In this document: positions 7,693-15,508 of the stretch, piece after piece | Layout of the letters: every line of letters starts with the position of its first letter | How positions within the stretch are numbered: position 1 is the stretch's first letter | From: Gemmatimonadales bacterium | GTDB taxonomy: Bacteria > Gemmatimonadota > Gemmatimonadetes > Gemmatimonadales > GWC2-71-9 | Reading direction: 5' to 3' | Assembly: GCA_036265815.1 (NCBI GenBank) | Contig: DATAOI010000050.1 | Coordinates: 1 to 33,675, forward strand | DNA: 33,675 bases | Notes under the pieces: model-generated | Database searches by the model: none | The model's input: only the letters and a program-made list of their open reading frames with translations | What the model was told of the DNA's origin: nothing | Program-made: the position numbers and the translations under genes

Positions 7693-10600
7693 TTACGCCA
7701 ACGTCTCCAGCAGCGCCTTGGCCTCCTGGAGATCAGCGGTGTCAAAGCCCTCAGTGAACCAGCCGTAGATGGGCGCGAGCAGCTTATGGGCTTCGGCGCA
7801 ATTGCCCTGCTGCTGCCAAAGCCGACTGAGGCTCGTGGCAGCGCGCAGTTCCAGCGACTTCGCCTGCTGCTGACAGGCAACATCTATCGCTTGGCGAAAA
7901 CAGCGTTCCGCCGCCTGCGCATCAGCGCCATCCTGCGCCAGGAGTAATGCTCCCTTGAGCCGATGGAGCTCGGCCTCGTGTTGACGTTCGCCCGTTGTGT
8001 GCACCGCCGCCAACGCTTCGGCCAGCACCCGCAGCCCCTCTTCAGCTTGCCCAGCTTTCCCATACGCTTCTACCAGCAGAGCAAGATAGTAGGGCAGTTG
8101 CAGCGCCGCTCCCGTCGCCCGCCAGGCCGCGATGCCCTGGCGCAGCTGCGCAATACCTTCCGCGCACTGTCCCTGCTCGGCCAACGCCCAGCCCCGAAGC
8201 ACTGTGCCCCACGAGTCCCAGAAGGGAAACCCCTGGTCGGTTGCCAGCGCAATCAGCGCCGCGGCCCGCTCATGCGCGGCGTGGCCTTCCCGGCGCAGCT
8301 GATGGAGCCAGGCCGCAAAGGCGAGGGCAAAGCCCAGGCTAAAGGGGTGCGACACGTCCTGGGCGAGGCGCAGCGCGTCGTGGACTCGCCGCAGGGCCTG
8401 GTCCGGATAGCCAAGGTACCACAGTGCCCAGGCCCCAAAGGAGAGGCCGTGCACCCCAGAGTCATAGCCATAAAGAAAGGCGTGGGCGCGATGCTGCTGG
8501 GGATGGTAGAGCACCATGCCTTGCTCCAGGTGGGCACGGGCGCCAGCGAACTCTCCCAGCCATACCAAGGTATCCCCCAGCACATGGTGGGCCACGAGGA
8601 GGAGCTCCTCCTCTCGGACATGCTGGGCTAGTGTTAAGAGCTGCTCGCCCAACTCGCGCGCTGTCTGTAACTCCCCTTGCAGTTCATAATACTCCCATAG
8701 GCCCCGCAGCACCGGGGAGAGCTGCGGTGTCTCCTCCACCTGCTGGCACAGCGCCCGGGCTCGGGCGTAGACCTGCCCCACTTCCGGGGCGCCAAACCCC
8801 TTGGTGGCCCGCAGCGGCACCCCCAGCGCGGTGTACAGCGTGAGTTCATGCTGCGTACGCTCGGGGGTGTCCGGCAGCGGCTTGAGGACGTCCAGCGCCG
8901 TCGTCAGATGCCCAATCGCTTCCAGGTTCGCCGAGCGCTCGATGGCCCGCTGGCCTGCCTGTTGCCAGTAGCCGATGGCCTGCTCGCGGAGGCCCGCTTC
9001 GGTAAAGTGATGCGCCAGCACCTCGGGCTGTGTCGCGCAGAGTGTCGGAAAGCGTGCCTCTAACACCTGGGCAATGTGCTGATGGTGCCGCTGGCGGGTG
9101 CTCCGCAGCAAGGACTGATAGGCGGCGTCCTGGATCAACGCATGCTTGAAGCGGTAGGTGGCCTGCGGCGGCAGGCCCTGCTGATACAGGAACTCCGCCT
9201 CGACCAACTGCTGCAGCCCCCGCCGCAACGTCCCCTCGTCCCACGGCGAGACGGCCTGCAGCAGGTCATAGGGAAACTCGCGCCCCAGCGTCGCCCCCAG
9301 TTGCGCCAGTCCTTTCACGGCCGCCAGGTGATCCAACCGTGCCATCAGCGAATCGTGCAGCGTGGTCGGAATGGCCAGCGGGGGCAGGGGGCCAGTCAGC
9401 GCGTAGTGGTCGGCCTGCTCCTCAAGCAGGCCGGCGTCCAGGACCATTTTGGTCAATTCCTCCACAAACAGCGGGACCCCATCGGTTTTCGCCACGATCT
9501 GCTCGACCACCTCGGCGGGCAGGGCTTTGCCCTGGGCCACCTGCCGGATCACCTCCACGGCTTGACGGCGGAGTAATCGATTGACCGTCACCTGGGTGCA
9601 GTGTGAACGCCCCGTCCAGGGCGGACTGAAATCGGGCCGAAAGGTGAATAGGGCCAGGACGCGGGCCGTCGGGCCTTGATCGACCAGCAGGTTGAGAAAC
9701 TCGAGGGTGGACGGATCGACCCAGTGCAGGTCTTCTATCACAAAGAGTACCGGCTGCTGGGCGGCAATGCGCAGCAGGATGGTCAGGAGGGCGTGCAGGG
9801 TCTGCTGCTTCTGTTGCTCAGGCGACAAGGGCAACGGCGTATAGTCGGCGGGGAGGGACAGGGACAGCAGGCTGGCAAATAGGGGCACGGTCTCTGCGAG
9901 CGGCAGGCCATATTGCACCAGGAATCCCTCAAGTTTGCGGAGCCTCTGCTGTGGGGTCTCCTCCGGCTCGAAGCGTAGCACCACCCGCTCCAGCAGCTCG
10001 ATCCACGGATACAAGGCGCTGTTGTGGTGATAGGGCGAACATTGGCACGGTGTCAGCCACGCCTGCGGCTCGGCGGCCACCTGGGCTGTCAGCACCTGCA
10101 CCAGGCGCGATTTGCCAATGCCGGCTTCGCCGCTGAGCAGCACCACCTGCCCAAAGCCGTCCTTGACCTGCGCCCAACGCTCCTGTAATACCCCGATTTC
10201 CTGCTCTCGGCCCACCAGTGGGGTCAGGTTGGTGCTCCCGACCGCTTCCAGACGACTGCGCGCCATACTCTCATATAGCACCCGATAGACTACCAGTGGC
10301 TGGGCTAGACCTTTGAGTAGCGGTGTCCCGAGGGGCTGGCAAGCAAAGAAGCCACCGAGCAGCTGAAAAGTGGCGGCACTGATCACCAGGGTATTGGGCG
10401 CGGCGATGCCTTGCAGGCGGGCGGCCACATTGGGGGTCTCGCCTAGGGCTAACTGCTCCTGCCGTGTGCCGCCTCCCACCTCACCCACGACAGCGAGGCC
10501 GGTGTGGACGCCCAGGCGTACGGCCAACTGCACCCTGTGCTCCTGCGCCAGGCGGGTATTGAGTTGGCCCATGGCCTCCACGATGCCCACCCCGGCCCGC

Positions 10601-11133
10601 ACCGCCCGCTGCGCGTCATCTTCATGCGCGAGGGGGTAGCCGAAGTAGACGAGCAGGCCATCACCGAGATACTGCGCGATATGCCCTTCAAAGCGGGCGA
10701 TGACCTTGGCGCACGTGTCTTGATAGGCCCGCACCACTTCGCGCAAGTCTTCCGGGTCGAGCTCACTCGCGAGTGCGGTGGAGTCCACCAGGTCACAAAA
10801 CAACACGGTGAGCTGGCGGCGTTCGGGGTCAGAAGACAGTGGAGCAGTCGGTGCGGGAAGGCTCGGCGTCCGCTGAGCGTCAGAGGTGTCAGGCTGTGGC
10901 CCTGGTTGGGGAGCAGATGGGGCGGTGCGTGGAGATATCTCTGTCCCGCCCGTCCAGACCAGGACATTACCCCGTTCATCGACCGCTACGCGGTGGCCCT
11001 CAATGAGTTCATTCTTTAAATCGGCCAGGGCCGCGTCGTCAAGCTGGAACTGCCGCTTGAGCGTGCTGTAGGTCAGGCGCCCCCGGTGCTGGAGCATGGC
11101 TATCGCCTGGTCCAGGATTTCCTCAAAGGTCAT
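7693..11133 (-). CDS. Class III nucleotide cyclase domain fused to AAA ATPase and TPR (multidomain signalling ATPase)
   Basis: The protein has 1146 residues from ATG 11133. Residues 1-63 form a small helical module (FEEILDQAIAMLQ, then VAVDERGNVLVW), followed by a Pro-rich linker. The cyclase catalytic domain covers about 105-290: LFCDLVDST with metal Asp114, YLGDGLLVYFG with metal Asp158, and GETPNVAARL with Asn235 and Arg239. The lysine that usually selects the purine base, four residues before the second metal Asp, is Gln154, so activity or base specificity may be altered. The AAA/STAND-like ATPase has VGREQE, Walker A GEAGIGKS (335-342) and Walker B LFVIEDLHW (463-471). From about 700 to the end are TPR-like helical repeats. 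Homologous giants occur in soil bacteria as signal-responsive regulators. The ligand is unknown. No regulator or target gene is adjacent. Confidence 0.9.
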   Translation of the reverse strand: MTFEEILDQAIAMLQHRGRLTYSTLKRQFQLDDAALADLKNELIEGHRVAVDERGNVLVWTGGTEISPRTAPSAPQPGPQPDTSDAQRTPSLPAPTAPLSSDPERRQLTVLFCDLVDSTALASELDPEDLREVVRAYQDTCAKVIARFEGHIAQYLGDGLLVYFGYPLAHEDDAQRAVRAGVGIVEAMGQLNTRLAQEHRVQLAVRLGVHTGLAVVGEVGGGTRQEQLALGETPNVAARLQGIAAPNTLVISAATFQLLGGFFACQPLGTPLLKGLAQPLVVYRVLYESMARSRLEAVGSTNLTPLVGREQEIGVLQERWAQVKDGFGQVVLLSGEAGIGKSRLVQVLTAQVAAEPQAWLTPCQCSPYHHNSALYPWIELLERVVLRFEPEETPQQRLRKLEGFLVQYGLPLAETVPLFASLLSLSLPADYTPLPLSPEQQKQQTLHALLTILLRIAAQQPVLFVIEDLHWVDPSTLEFLNLLVDQGPTARVLALFTFRPDFSPPWTGRSHCTQVTVNRLLRRQAVEVIRQVAQGKALPAEVVEQIVAKTDGVPLFVEELTKMVLDAGLLEEQADHYALTGPLPPLAIPTTLHDSLMARLDHLAAVKGLAQLGATLGREFPYDLLQAVSPWDEGTLRRGLQQLVEAEFLYQQGLPPQATYRFKHALIQDAAYQSLLRSTRQRHHQHIAQVLEARFPTLCATQPEVLAHHFTEAGLREQAIGYWQQAGQRAIERSANLEAIGHLTTALDVLKPLPDTPERTQHELTLYTALGVPLRATKGFGAPEVGQVYARARALCQQVEETPQLSPVLRGLWEYYELQGELQTARELGEQLLTLAQHVREEELLLVAHHVLGDTLVWLGEFAGARAHLEQGMVLYHPQQHRAHAFLYGYDSGVHGLSFGAWALWYLGYPDQALRRVHDALRLAQDVSHPFSLGFALAFAAWLHQLRREGHAAHERAAALIALATDQGFPFWDSWGTVLRGWALAEQGQCAEGIAQLRQGIAAWRATGAALQLPYYLALLVEAYGKAGQAEEGLRVLAEALAAVHTTGERQHEAELHRLKGALLLAQDGADAQAAERCFRQAIDVACQQQAKSLELRAATSLSRLWQQQGNCAEAHKLLAPIYGWFTEGFDTADLQEAKALLETLA

Positions 11134-11497
11134 CGCCCATCCTCCCGAGTCTCATGAGCGTGCAGAAGACGGTGTAGGAATTGGGATGGCCGCAGGACGT
11201 ATGTATACCGCAGATGGTTGACAGAAGAAAGCAAGAAGTCATGGGAGCGCGTGACGCCCGTCGCGACGCCACTCTCACAGACGTGAGGAGGGAGGTGTCA
11301 CGTGTGCCTAACCCGCTAACGCAGCCGACCAGCGCGGGCGGGACCAAGGTGCCGGATTTCGTACCTGAGTAGTACCTGAACTCCGCATTCCTGGACGGTT
11401 CTAGTCAGTGCTGGGCAGCCCTGCCGCGGACTGTAAGTCGTTGCTGGAAGGCGCTGAACCGATCTCCGCAGCTCTCAGGGGAACAGCCGCTGACGCC
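11134..11497. other. Non-coding right end of island segment 2
   Basis: About 360 bp upstream of the cyclase gene hold no credible ORF. They should contain that gene's promoter, but I cannot pick -10/-35 boxes with confidence. A phased ACCTG repeat lies at 11360-11383, and the stretch ends at attachment copy C. Confidence 0.55.
11360..11383. repeat. Right flank copy of the 24-bp repeat; phased ACCTG words
   Basis: ACCTG at 11363-11367 and 11374-11378 are 11 bp apart, one helical turn. The 24-bp block matches 7627-7650 at 18 positions. It lies about 115-135 bp before attachment copy C, similar to the placement of the ACCTG repeat before copy B. This is consistent with protein binding on one DNA face. 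Confidence 0.4.
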
Positions 11498-11540
11498 CTG
11501 AAAATCCGCGTGTCGGGGGTTCAATTCCATCCCTGGCCAT
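11498..11540 (+). repeat. Attachment-site core copy C (tRNA-Phe 3' end duplicate)
   Basis: This is the third copy of the 43-bp tRNA-Phe 3' segment, with one C-to-A change (TTCCATCC instead of TTCCCTCC). The preceding bases (CGCTGACGCC) do not form a tRNA 5' half. It is the distal end of the tandem island pair, and the sequence beyond it should be the original tRNA flank. Confidence 0.85.
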
Positions 11541-11716
11541 TCTAGTTAGCCCCCCGCACGTCCCCGATTCTACCTAAACTGTACCTTAACGATTTGCTGC
11601 CACTCTACTCCGCACCGAGACGCCCGATGGCGCGATGGCACCATTGGGACAGCCGGGGTTTGATGGGGCAGCCCGGGTTTGACTTTGGATCAGGAGAGGC
11701 CCAGCTGCGTCCGGTC
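11541..11716. other. Chromosomal flank beyond the last attachment copy, with short repeats
   Basis: No gene is seen here. ACCT words 11 bp apart occur at 11572 and 11583, resembling the repeats within the islands. A two-unit 19-bp tandem repeat (GGG.CAGCC.GGGTTTGA.) occupies 11646-11683. It leads into the 3' end of the broken kinase gene. Confidence 0.5.
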
Positions 11717-13172
11717 TCAGTGCCGGCCCGCGGCACGAAGGAGTGCGGCCAGCTCAATCTGGACCGTGTCAGCCTGAGCCCGGAGCCGTGGCTCGGGGGC
11801 ACTCCGAAGGGCGAGATAATGACGGTAGGCCCGGATCGCACCCGCCGTGTCACCCTCTGACGCGGCGAGGCGGCCCTCCTCGCGGCGATAGCGCACGTAG
11901 TGAGGATAGGTGGCAAGGCCGATGACCCGTCGGCGAAGGGCGGCCAGCGCAGCCGCCGTATCGCCGGCGTCCTCGTGGAGTCGCGCGGCGACCAGGTTGC
12001 CATAGGTGAAGAATGGGGGCCTGCCGAAGTCGAAAGGGTTGAAAGGCACCCGCGGGTGCCGGCCGCAGGGCCGCCGTGCCGCTCAGCTTGGTCGACAGGA
12101 GGTCTACCATTCCCTCCCGCAGGTAGCCGAGTGAGGAATCCGCACCGGTGACCCGGAAGGGGGCGACGGCGATGACACCCCGGTCGAGGGCCACCGGCCG
12201 GTCGTGGTTTCGCATGAGCGCCACCATGGCCACGAGCGTCAGGGCCGCGACGCCGCCTGCCACGAGCCAGCGGGTGCGGTGGGACCCTTCCTGGTGCCGC
12301 GCTGGGGCCCGCTCGAGGACACCGGTGGCGGCCGGCGTCGCGACGCTGGGCCGAAGCGACTGGGCCATCTCACCCGCCGACGCGAACCGGTCCGCCGGCG
12401 TGCGGGCGAGCGCGCGCTGCACGACGTCGTCCACGTCAGCCGGCACCTCCGGCCGCGTCACGCGAACGGGCGTAGGCGAAGTGCTGAATCGCTTCGCCAT
12501 GATTGCCTGCGCCGTAGGTCCCGTGAACGGCGGCTCACCGCAAAGCATTTCGTACAGCACGCACCCCAGTGAGTAGATGTCGCTTCGGGCATCGAGCTGG
12601 CGCTCACCTGCCGCCTGCTCCGGGCTCATGTACGCTGGGGTGCCCACGGTGAGCCCGGTCTGGGTCAGCGCCTCCTCGCTCGCGAGTGCGCGGGCCACCC
12701 CGAAGTCCGCGACGAGCGTGTTGCCGTCACGGGTGAGGAGCAGGTTCTCGGGCTTGATGTCGCGGTGGAGGACGTCGTGCTCGTGGGCGTATTGGAGGGC
12801 CTGTGCTGCTTCGCGCCCGATCCGGAGGGCGTCCTCGAGCGAGAGCTGCCGGTCGCGCGTCAGTCGCTCGCGCAGGCTCTCGCCCTCGACGTACGGCATG
12901 GTGAACCAGAGCTGCCCACCCGACTCGCCCGAGTCGAGCACGGTGAGGATGTGCGGGTGCTGCAACCGGGCGGCATAGCGGATTTCGCGCTGGACGCGAT
13001 CGGGACCGAGCGTGGTGGTAAGGTCGGGGTGGAGTACCTTCAGCGCCACCGATCGGTCGTGCCTGAGGTCGTGCGCGAGATAGACCGTAGCCATGCCACC
13101 ACGGCCGAGCTCGCGCTCGAGCGTGTAGCGGTCGGTCAGGGCGGCCTTAAGGCTTTCCAGGGTCTCGGTCAC
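11717..13172 (-). pseudogene. Ser/Thr protein kinase with internal deletion and frameshift
   Basis: The N-terminal part from ATG 13172 is an intact Hanks-type kinase: GRGGMATVY (23-31), Lys45, HRDIKPEN, DFG and GTPAYMSPEQ, followed by a membrane helix near residues 300-320 (WLVAGGVAALTLVAMVALM). Around residue 370 (LLSTKLSGTAALRP) the frame becomes unrelated Arg/Pro-rich sequence. The other frame picks up PFNPFDFGRPPFF and runs 110 residues of TPR-like sequence (HEDAGDTAAALAALRRR, then GDTAGAIRAYRHYLAL) to the stop at 11717. Compared with the 885-residue paralogue at 2633-5290, roughly 350-400 residues between the two parts are missing. The kinase domain could still be made, but the sensor region is lost. 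Confidence 0.8.
12045..12060. repeat. Perfect 16-bp palindrome at the kinase deletion junction
   Basis: GGCACCCGCGGGTGCC is its own reverse complement. It lies exactly where the kinase reading frame switches from the N-terminal part to the C-terminal remnant. A cruciform or hairpin here could have promoted the deletion, or the palindrome could have been created by the join. Confidence 0.6.
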
Positions 13173-13274
13173 AGAGACGTGCCGGAGCGGGGTACCCCTA
13201 GGCTAAACCCGAGGGCGCTGACAGACCAGAGCCAGTCGCAACTGCTACCGGTTTCGCCTCCGTCGGCAGCGGCT

Positions 13275-13439
13275 ATGTTGGCGGGAGCAGTTGTTGGAGG
13301 GCCAGCCGCAGGCGTCGTCACAGCGGGAGCAGCCGGGGCGGTTGGGGTGCTTAAGGCGGGGGCCGATGTTGAGGCGGCGAAGCTACGTGCCCAGGGAAAG
13401 CCCTTCTACTTTCTCTGGCAGGCGAGACAATCGCGTTAG
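13275..13439 (+). CDS. Small Gly/Ala-rich membrane peptide or orphan C-terminal fragment
   Basis: The frame from ATG 13275 gives 54 residues: a Gly/Ala/Val-rich hydrophobic stretch (MLAGAVVGGPAAGVVTAG), then KAGADVEAAKLRAQGKPFYF and a basic end. The hydrophobic-then-charged pattern looks like a real protein tail rather than noise, and the reading frame is open well upstream. No ribosome-binding site is evident. I cannot name a family. It is most likely the surviving 3' end of a deleted gene, next to the broken kinase. Confidence 0.35.
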   Translation: MLAGAVVGGPAAGVVTAGAAGAVGVLKAGADVEAAKLRAQGKPFYFLWQARQSR

Positions 13440-13547
13440 CACGATTGGGCTCCGACGTGAATCCCTGAAGCCGCCCGGATGTTCGGCGTGACCCCTGGGA
13501 CACCGCACCGCATTGCGTGTGAGCCCCAGTAGGCCTATGGTCCGGTC

Positions 13548-13961
13548 ATGATGGTCGGTGCGCGTGCTTCGAGGGCGGCCAGGGCCGTTCGACTGCTGAT
13601 GCTCCTGCTGGGCCTCGTCACCACGCCGAGCATCGGGCTCGAAGCCATGCAGCGCCCGCATTGTGCTCAACACGAGCTGGCTGAGCAGCACAACCACCAG
13701 TTGGCGGGTTCAGCCACCGTGCCGCGCGGGCACGCCCCGGAGGCTTGGATTCAGCGCCACGATCACGGGTGCCCCCACTGTCCCGCGTCCGAGTGCGCGC
13801 GGGTCTCTCCATGTACCGGGGCCACCGCGAACGCTCTTGTGCCGTCCCGCACGGCGGGCCTTATCCTTCAAGGTCATCGCGTGGCTCTCGATCTTGGCCG
13901 GCGTCGCGCTCACTCCGCGGTCTCCCCTCCTGATACTCCACCACCACAGCTGATCGCCTAG
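13548..13961 (+). CDS. Small secreted Cys/His-rich protein at the head of a copper cluster
   Basis: The protein has 137 residues. An N-terminal hydrophobic segment (AVRLLMLLLGLVTTPSIG) suggests export. The mature part carries potential soft-metal ligands in HCAQH, HNH, and a compact HDHGCPHCPASECARVSPC block, followed by a segment ending in a Pro-rich tail. The composition and its place as first gene of a copper efflux cluster suggest a periplasmic copper-binding or copper-sensing accessory protein. The family is not one I can name with certainty (DUF2946-like proteins look similar). The gene sits 56 bp before the outer-membrane gene, so co-transcription is likely. Confidence 0.6.
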   Translation: MMVGARASRAARAVRLLMLLLGLVTTPSIGLEAMQRPHCAQHELAEQHNHQLAGSATVPRGHAPEAWIQRHDHGCPHCPASECARVSPCTGATANALVPSRTAGLILQGHRVALDLGRRRAHSAVSPPDTPPPQLIA

Positions 13962-14017
13962 TCCTGCGCGTCGGGGGCCAAGGTTGGCTCCCGGATCATC
14001 CAGACTAGGAGGTCACC

Positions 14018-15463
14018 ATGCCGGACCACGTGCCTGCCCGCAGGGTAGCCCTGTCGCGCATTTGGATAACGACGAGTGCCCTATGCATAGCACTCAGGGC
14101 TCCAGGGGTGGCCCGTGCCCAGGAGCACGAGCACCACAAAAACACCGAGCACCCCGACACAGCCGCGCACGGGATGGCCGATACAGCGTCGATGCCCGGC
14201 ATGTCGATGCTGCCGCGACCCTTCGGCATCCCGATGACCAGGATGGGCTCCGGCACGTCCTGGTTGCCGGATGCCTCACCGATGCGCGCCTATCACCTCA
14301 TGCCAGAGGGATGGTCGTTGATGGTTCACGGCGATGTGGACCTGTACTATGACCACCAGGGTACTTTCCGCGGTGACGACCAGGTCGGTAGCACCAATTG
14401 GGCGATGATCATGGCCATGCGGCCCGTCGGCTCCGGCATGCTGCATCTGCACGGCATGCTGAGCGCTGAGCCGTTCACCGTCGGGGCGCGCGGTTACCCG
14501 TTGCTGCTGCAGACCGGGGAGTCGTACCAGGGTGCACCGCTGGTGGACCGGCAGCACCCGCACGATCTATTCATGGAGCTGTCGGCCCGATACGAGGTGC
14601 CGATCAGCCACTCCGTCGGGGTCTCGATCCTGGGCGCGCCGGTGGGAGAGCCCGCCATCGGACCGGTGGCCTACATGCACCGACCGTCCGCGCAGAACGA
14701 CCCCTTCGCGCCGCTAGGCCACCATTGGCAGGACGCCACCCACATCACCTTCGGCGTGGTTACGGCTGGGGTGTTCACCCGAACAGTGCAGCTCGAAGGC
14801 ACATGGTTCCAAGGCCGTGAGCCCGACGACGACCGTTATGACCTCGACCTCGGCGGCCTGGACTCGTATGGTGGGCGGCTGACCGTGAATCCCACGCCCC
14901 ACTGGAGCGTCGCCGCGAGCTACGGTTACCTCCACAGTCCCGAGGCGTTGCACCCGGACGAGAACCAGCATCGACTCGGTGCGTCCGTGCTCCACACCCG
15001 GCGGCTCGGCTCAGGAGGCGACTGGTCGACGGCGTTGGTCTACGGTGCAAACAAGCACACCGCCGACGGCGAGTCCTCGACCGGCTTCGAGCACAGCGTG
15101 CTGCTGGAGAGCAACCTCCAGCTCGACGACCGCAACAGCGTGTTCGGCCGCGCCGAGTGGGTGCAGAAGAACGCGGAGGAGCTGGTGGTCCCCACTGCCG
15201 CCCCGGAGGAGCGCTTCGACGTCGCGTCAGTCGTGCTTGGATACGTCCGTGAGGTGGCAGAATACGGCGGCGCGAGCCTGGGCCTGGGTGTCCGAGGGTC
15301 ACTCAACTTCCTGCCGGATGGGCTCAAGCATACCTACGGGACCCATACGCCTGCGGGGATCACGGTATACGCTCGACTCCGTCCCGGCATGCTGCAGCGG
15401 GCTTACGCGGAAGACCACGATCAGGGTCACGGTGCAATGGACATGCAGGGCCAGCACGACTAG
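14018..15463 (+). CDS. His/Met-rich outer-membrane beta-barrel protein of the copper cluster
   Basis: The protein has 481 residues. ATG 14018 follows a strong AGGAGGT (14007-14013). A signal peptide ends near VARA. Next comes a metal-ligand-rich stretch (EHEHHKNTEHPD, then MPGMSMLPRPFGIPMTRMGS), then alternating beta strands of a barrel with turns such as DRQHPHDLFMELSARYEV and RYDLDLGGLDSYGGRL. The C-terminus is again His/Met-rich (DHDQGHGAMDMQGQHD). The position between a Cys/His protein and CopB suggests it takes part in moving copper or silver across the outer membrane or binding it there. A transport role is inferred; the barrel and ligand-rich ends are seen. Confidence 0.75.
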   Translation: MPDHVPARRVALSRIWITTSALCIALRAPGVARAQEHEHHKNTEHPDTAAHGMADTASMPGMSMLPRPFGIPMTRMGSGTSWLPDASPMRAYHLMPEGWSLMVHGDVDLYYDHQGTFRGDDQVGSTNWAMIMAMRPVGSGMLHLHGMLSAEPFTVGARGYPLLLQTGESYQGAPLVDRQHPHDLFMELSARYEVPISHSVGVSILGAPVGEPAIGPVAYMHRPSAQNDPFAPLGHHWQDATHITFGVVTAGVFTRTVQLEGTWFQGREPDDDRYDLDLGGLDSYGGRLTVNPTPHWSVAASYGYLHSPEALHPDENQHRLGASVLHTRRLGSGGDWSTALVYGANKHTADGESSTGFEHSVLLESNLQLDDRNSVFGRAEWVQKNAEELVVPTAAPEERFDVASVVLGYVREVAEYGGASLGLGVRGSLNFLPDGLKHTYGTHTPAGITVYARLRPGMLQRAYAEDHDQGHGAMDMQGQHD

Positions 15464-15508
15464 CAGGATCGCGCCAACGGCCGTGGGTACACCAATGAGG
15501 CGGATTGC

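Larger units (their letters stand above)
6072..11540. mobile_element. Integrase-less island segment 2 between tRNA-Phe repeats B and C
   Basis: About 5.4 kb is bounded by the second and third copies of the tRNA-Phe 3' end. Cargo is an O-methyltransferase gene and a very large cyclase/AAA/TPR gene transcribed toward each other, with a strong terminator between them. Neither gene is a mobility gene. The tandem arrangement with segment 1 suggests successive insertions at one tRNA, or one insertion later split by recombination. The element type is inferred from the repeats. Confidence 0.6.

Noticed and set aside
12765-13439. + strand ORF of 224 codons as a full gene
   Set aside because: Its first two thirds are antisense to the kinase N-terminus; only the tail after about 13275 looks protein-like and is reported separately.
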